NCBI RefSeq assembly: GCF_029760935.1
Contig: NZ_CP121684.1
Location: 1,240,001-1,304,000, forward strand
From: Lysinibacter sp. HNR
Lineage (GTDB): Bacteria > Actinomycetota > Actinomycetes > Actinomycetales > Microbacteriaceae
Length of the DNA stretch: 64,000 bases
Reading direction: 5' to 3'
Shown one piece after another: positions 62,198 through 64,000 of the stretch; position 1 is the first letter of the stretch; the number at the start of each line of letters is the position of its first letter. A model generated the notes under the pieces. It ran no database searches. It was not told the origin of the DNA and worked only from the letters and a program-made list of their open reading frames with translations. Position numbers and translations under genes: made by a program.

Positions 62198-62887
62198 TTA
62201 TCTGCGAAGCGCTGCGTTCTCTGTGTGAAGTGCTGTTGTTTCGCCGATCCCAAATGAGGCGAGAGCCGAGGCGAGATGCGTGGTAACGGAGGGGGCAATA
62301 TCCGTAGGTGATACTATCCGCTGAGCCTCAAGCGACACGGTGGTGACTCCGGCGTCGGAGATTCCACACGCTGTGATGTGTTCGTAGGGGGTGAGGCTAT
62401 TGGAGCAGTTAAGCGCAAAGCCGTGCATTGTTACTCCGCGGGAAACGCGTAGGCCGATGGCCGCTATCTTATTGTGACCGGTACTCGAGGCGATCCAGAC
62501 CCCCGAGCGCCCGTGAACCCGCTTGCCCACGATGCCGTGATCGGAGAGCGCGTTGATAAGAGCTGATTCAAGAAGTCGAACAAATCCCACCACGTTTTTT
62601 GCCTCCGGTAAACGCACGATGGGATAACCGATGAGCTGTCCCGGTCCGTGCCAGGTGATGCTGCCACCCCGATCCACGTCGATAACAGGTATGGGGTGTG
62701 AGGCGCTGGGGCGGTGTTTTTCTTCGGTGCGGCTTCCCGCCGTGTAAACGTTATTGTGCTCGCAGAGGATCACCGAGTTGGGACAGGTGTTGTCTGCAAC
62801 AGCCCGATGGGTTACGCGTTGTAGATCTAGCCCCTTGCTGTAATCGAGGTAGGAGGGTGCGTACCCGGGTGTCAAGAATGAGACCAT
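62198..62887 (-). CDS. lipB: Octanoyltransferase LipB
   Basis: 229 residues from ATG 62887. [41 protein letters not shown] (lysine) and [18 protein letters not shown] (catalytic cysteine) are the LipB active-site parts. It moves octanoate from acyl carrier protein to lipoyl domains, the substrate for LipA downstream. TAGGAT stands 7 bases before the ATG, so lipBA may be transcribed without leader. It is divergent from ffh across 126 bases. Confidence 0.95.
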   Translation of the reverse strand: MVSFLTPGYAPSYLDYSKGLDLQRVTHRAVADNTCPNSVILCEHNNVYTAGSRTEEKHRPSASHPIPVIDVDRGGSITWHGPGQLIGYPIVRLPEAKNVVGFVRLLESALINALSDHGIVGKRVHGRSGVWIASSTGHNKIAAIGLRVSRGVTMHGFALNCSNSLTPYEHITACGISDAGVTTVSLEAQRIVSPTDIAPSVTTHLASALASFGIGETTALHTENAALRR

Positions 62888-62894
62888 ACGAAGT

Positions 62895-62900
62895 ATCCTA
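62895..62900 (-). promoter_or_regulatory. -10 box for the leaderless lipBA operon
   Basis: On the reverse strand TAGGAT, 7 bases (ACTTCGT), then ATG 62887. Confidence 0.45.
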
Positions 62901-63013
62901 CTATTAATGGACGCTGGTCACTTAACGCGTTTTTGCTTGATATTTCGATACTTTTTCTGTGAGTGCCCTGTTAGTGTTTGCGGTGCGGCGGTGGATAGTA
63001 GACTGGGGGAGTC

Positions 63014-64000
63014 ATGGCTACTTTTGGAAATCTCTCGGATCGGCTTGCCGACACATTTAAAAACCTTCGCACGAAGGGAAAGCTCTCTGCCTCGGATGTC
63101 GACGGCACCGTGCGCGAAATTCGCCGCGCGCTACTTGATGCCGACGTTGCCCTCGACGTTGTGAAGGGGTTTACAGGCTCGGTGCGTGAGCGTGCCCTCA
63201 GCGATGAGGTTAACAGGGCGTTGAACCCCGCGCAGCAGGTTGTCCAGATCGTCAACGAGGAGCTCATTCAGATTCTGGGTGGCCAGCAGCGCCGTCTGGA
63301 ATTTGCAAAAAATCCACCCACGGTGATCATGCTTGCGGGCCTTCAGGGAGCAGGTAAAACTACCCTGGCGGGCAAGCTCTCACGGTGGCTCGCGGGAGAG
63401 GGTCACAAACCGCTCCTCGTTGCAGCGGACCTGCAGCGACCCAACGCCGTGACCCAGCTGAGCGTTGTCGCTGAGCAGGCCGGCGTAGCCATTTTTGCGC
63501 CGGAACCAGGCAACGGCGTTGGTGATCCCGTGAGAGTCGCAAAAGACTCCATTACCTACGCAAACGACAAAATGTACGATGTGGTTATCGTCGACACGGC
63601 CGGGCGCCTGGGCGTAGATGCAGAGCTCATGAAGCAGGCCGCAGACATTCGTCGGGCAATAGACCCCGACGAGGTTCTTTTTGTTATTGACGCGATGATT
63701 GGGCAAGACGCGGTTAATACGGCAAAGGCCTTTCAGGAGGGCGTCGACTTTACCGGCGTGGTCCTCACAAAGCTCGACGGTGATGCCCGAGGTGGTGCCG
63801 CGCTCTCCGTGGCCAGTGTGACCGGACGCCCGATTATCTTTGCCTCCACGGGTGAGGGGCTTGACGACTTTGAGCCGTTCCACCCCGATCGTATGGCAAG
63901 CCGGATCCTTGATCTGGGAGACATGCTCACGCTCATCGAGCAGGCGCAGCGATCCTTTGACGAGGAAGAGGCTCGTAAGGTTGCCGAAAAGTTCGCCACC
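63014..64000 (+). CDS. ffh: Signal recognition particle protein Ffh (partial, C-terminus off the right edge)
   Basis: 329 codons from ATG 63014, with GGGGGAG as ribosome site, reading past the window edge. The N domain (SDRLADTFKNLRTKGKLSASDVDGTVREIRRALLDADV) is followed by the GTPase with GLQGAGKTTLAGKL (109-122), ADLQRPNAVTQL, VDTAGRLGVDAELM and TKLDGDARGGAAL. The methionine-rich M domain that binds SRP RNA and signal peptides begins near the edge (LGDMLTLIEQAQRSFDEEEARK) and is mostly missing. It targets membrane proteins together with FtsY. Confidence 0.97.
   Translation, partial: MATFGNLSDRLADTFKNLRTKGKLSASDVDGTVREIRRALLDADVALDVVKGFTGSVRERALSDEVNRALNPAQQVVQIVNEELIQILGGQQRRLEFAKNPPTVIMLAGLQGAGKTTLAGKLSRWLAGEGHKPLLVAADLQRPNAVTQLSVVAEQAGVAIFAPEPGNGVGDPVRVAKDSITYANDKMYDVVIVDTAGRLGVDAELMKQAADIRRAIDPDEVLFVIDAMIGQDAVNTAKAFQEGVDFTGVVLTKLDGDARGGAALSVASVTGRPIIFASTGEGLDDFEPFHPDRMASRILDLGDMLTLIEQAQRSFDEEEARKVAEKFAT

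Noticed and set aside
62907-63164. 85-codon forward frame over the lipB/ffh divergent region
   Set aside because: It overlaps the ffh start in another frame and has no ribosome site or family resemblance.
1-64000. Search for tRNA, rRNA, CRISPR, IS elements, prophage genes or defence islands
   Set aside because: No tRNA cloverleaf, spaced direct repeats, transposase or phage protein was seen. Gene order and content are those of a core chromosomal region.

Overview
This window looks like chromosomal core sequence of an actinomycete, most probably a Microbacteriaceae-type organism. The evidence is the set of actinobacterial families (zincin-like DUF2342 protease, YlbL-type PDZ/Lon protease, UPF0182, DUF3117, DUF3515, DUF1003), the succinylase DAP pathway, frequent GTG/TTG starts and many leaderless promoters. 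Base composition by eye is moderate for the group (mid-50s % GC). I see no prophage, insertion sequence, CRISPR array, rRNA or tRNA.

Layout. 1-2.2 kb: reverse-strand iron importer efeU-efeO (efeO cut by the left edge) behind a DtxR/IdeR-like box. 2.2-10 kb: fdxA, dapC, citrate synthase, a decayed DUF559-type protein, divergent dapD/dapE and a membrane glycosyltransferase. 10-19 kb: DUF3117, trmB, an O-methyltransferase, tatB, mrp, DUF1003, a membrane-less MgtE-N/CBS protein, a stress protein, aminopeptidase P and a membrane-anchored EEP hydrolase. 19-27 kb: a cyclodehydratase-like protein with a zincin-like protein, divergent from ylbL and UPF0182, then terC behind a probable manganese (yybP-ykoY) riboswitch. 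27-31 kb: glutamate-type ABC importer gluABCD with a hairpin after the binding-protein gene. 31-37.5 kb: leuCD behind a leucine-rich leader peptide and attenuator, then murA, plsC, gpsA, ddl. 37.5-45 kb: a VOC protein, DUF3515 lipoprotein, thiL, and a PucR regulator divergent from gabT-gabD. 45-52 kb: rsmD/recG, a 600-base gap with a small ORF, a heterodimeric ABC exporter, coaD. 52-64 kb: DUF177, rpmF, rnc, mutM, a nucleotidyltransferase, smc, ftsY, a phosphoesterase broken by one in-frame TGA, lipA/lipB and ffh (cut by the right edge).

How the genes work together. dapC, dapD and dapE supply diaminopimelate, and with murA and ddl feed peptidoglycan synthesis. gpsA and plsC feed phospholipid synthesis. 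rpmF, rnc, smc, ftsY and ffh cover translation, chromosome handling and protein targeting. gabT and gabD degrade GABA to succinate beside a likely local regulator.

Nothing here is clearly a new defence or mobile system. The most interesting signals are regulatory: a TANNNT box placed exactly 6 or 7 bases before many start codons (leaderless transcripts), a divergent promoter whose two -10 boxes share one TA step, the leu attenuator with its leaderless leader peptide, and the terC riboswitch. Also worth attention are the nonsense codon in the phosphoesterase, the asymmetric ABC exporter and an 18-base minisatellite inside smc.
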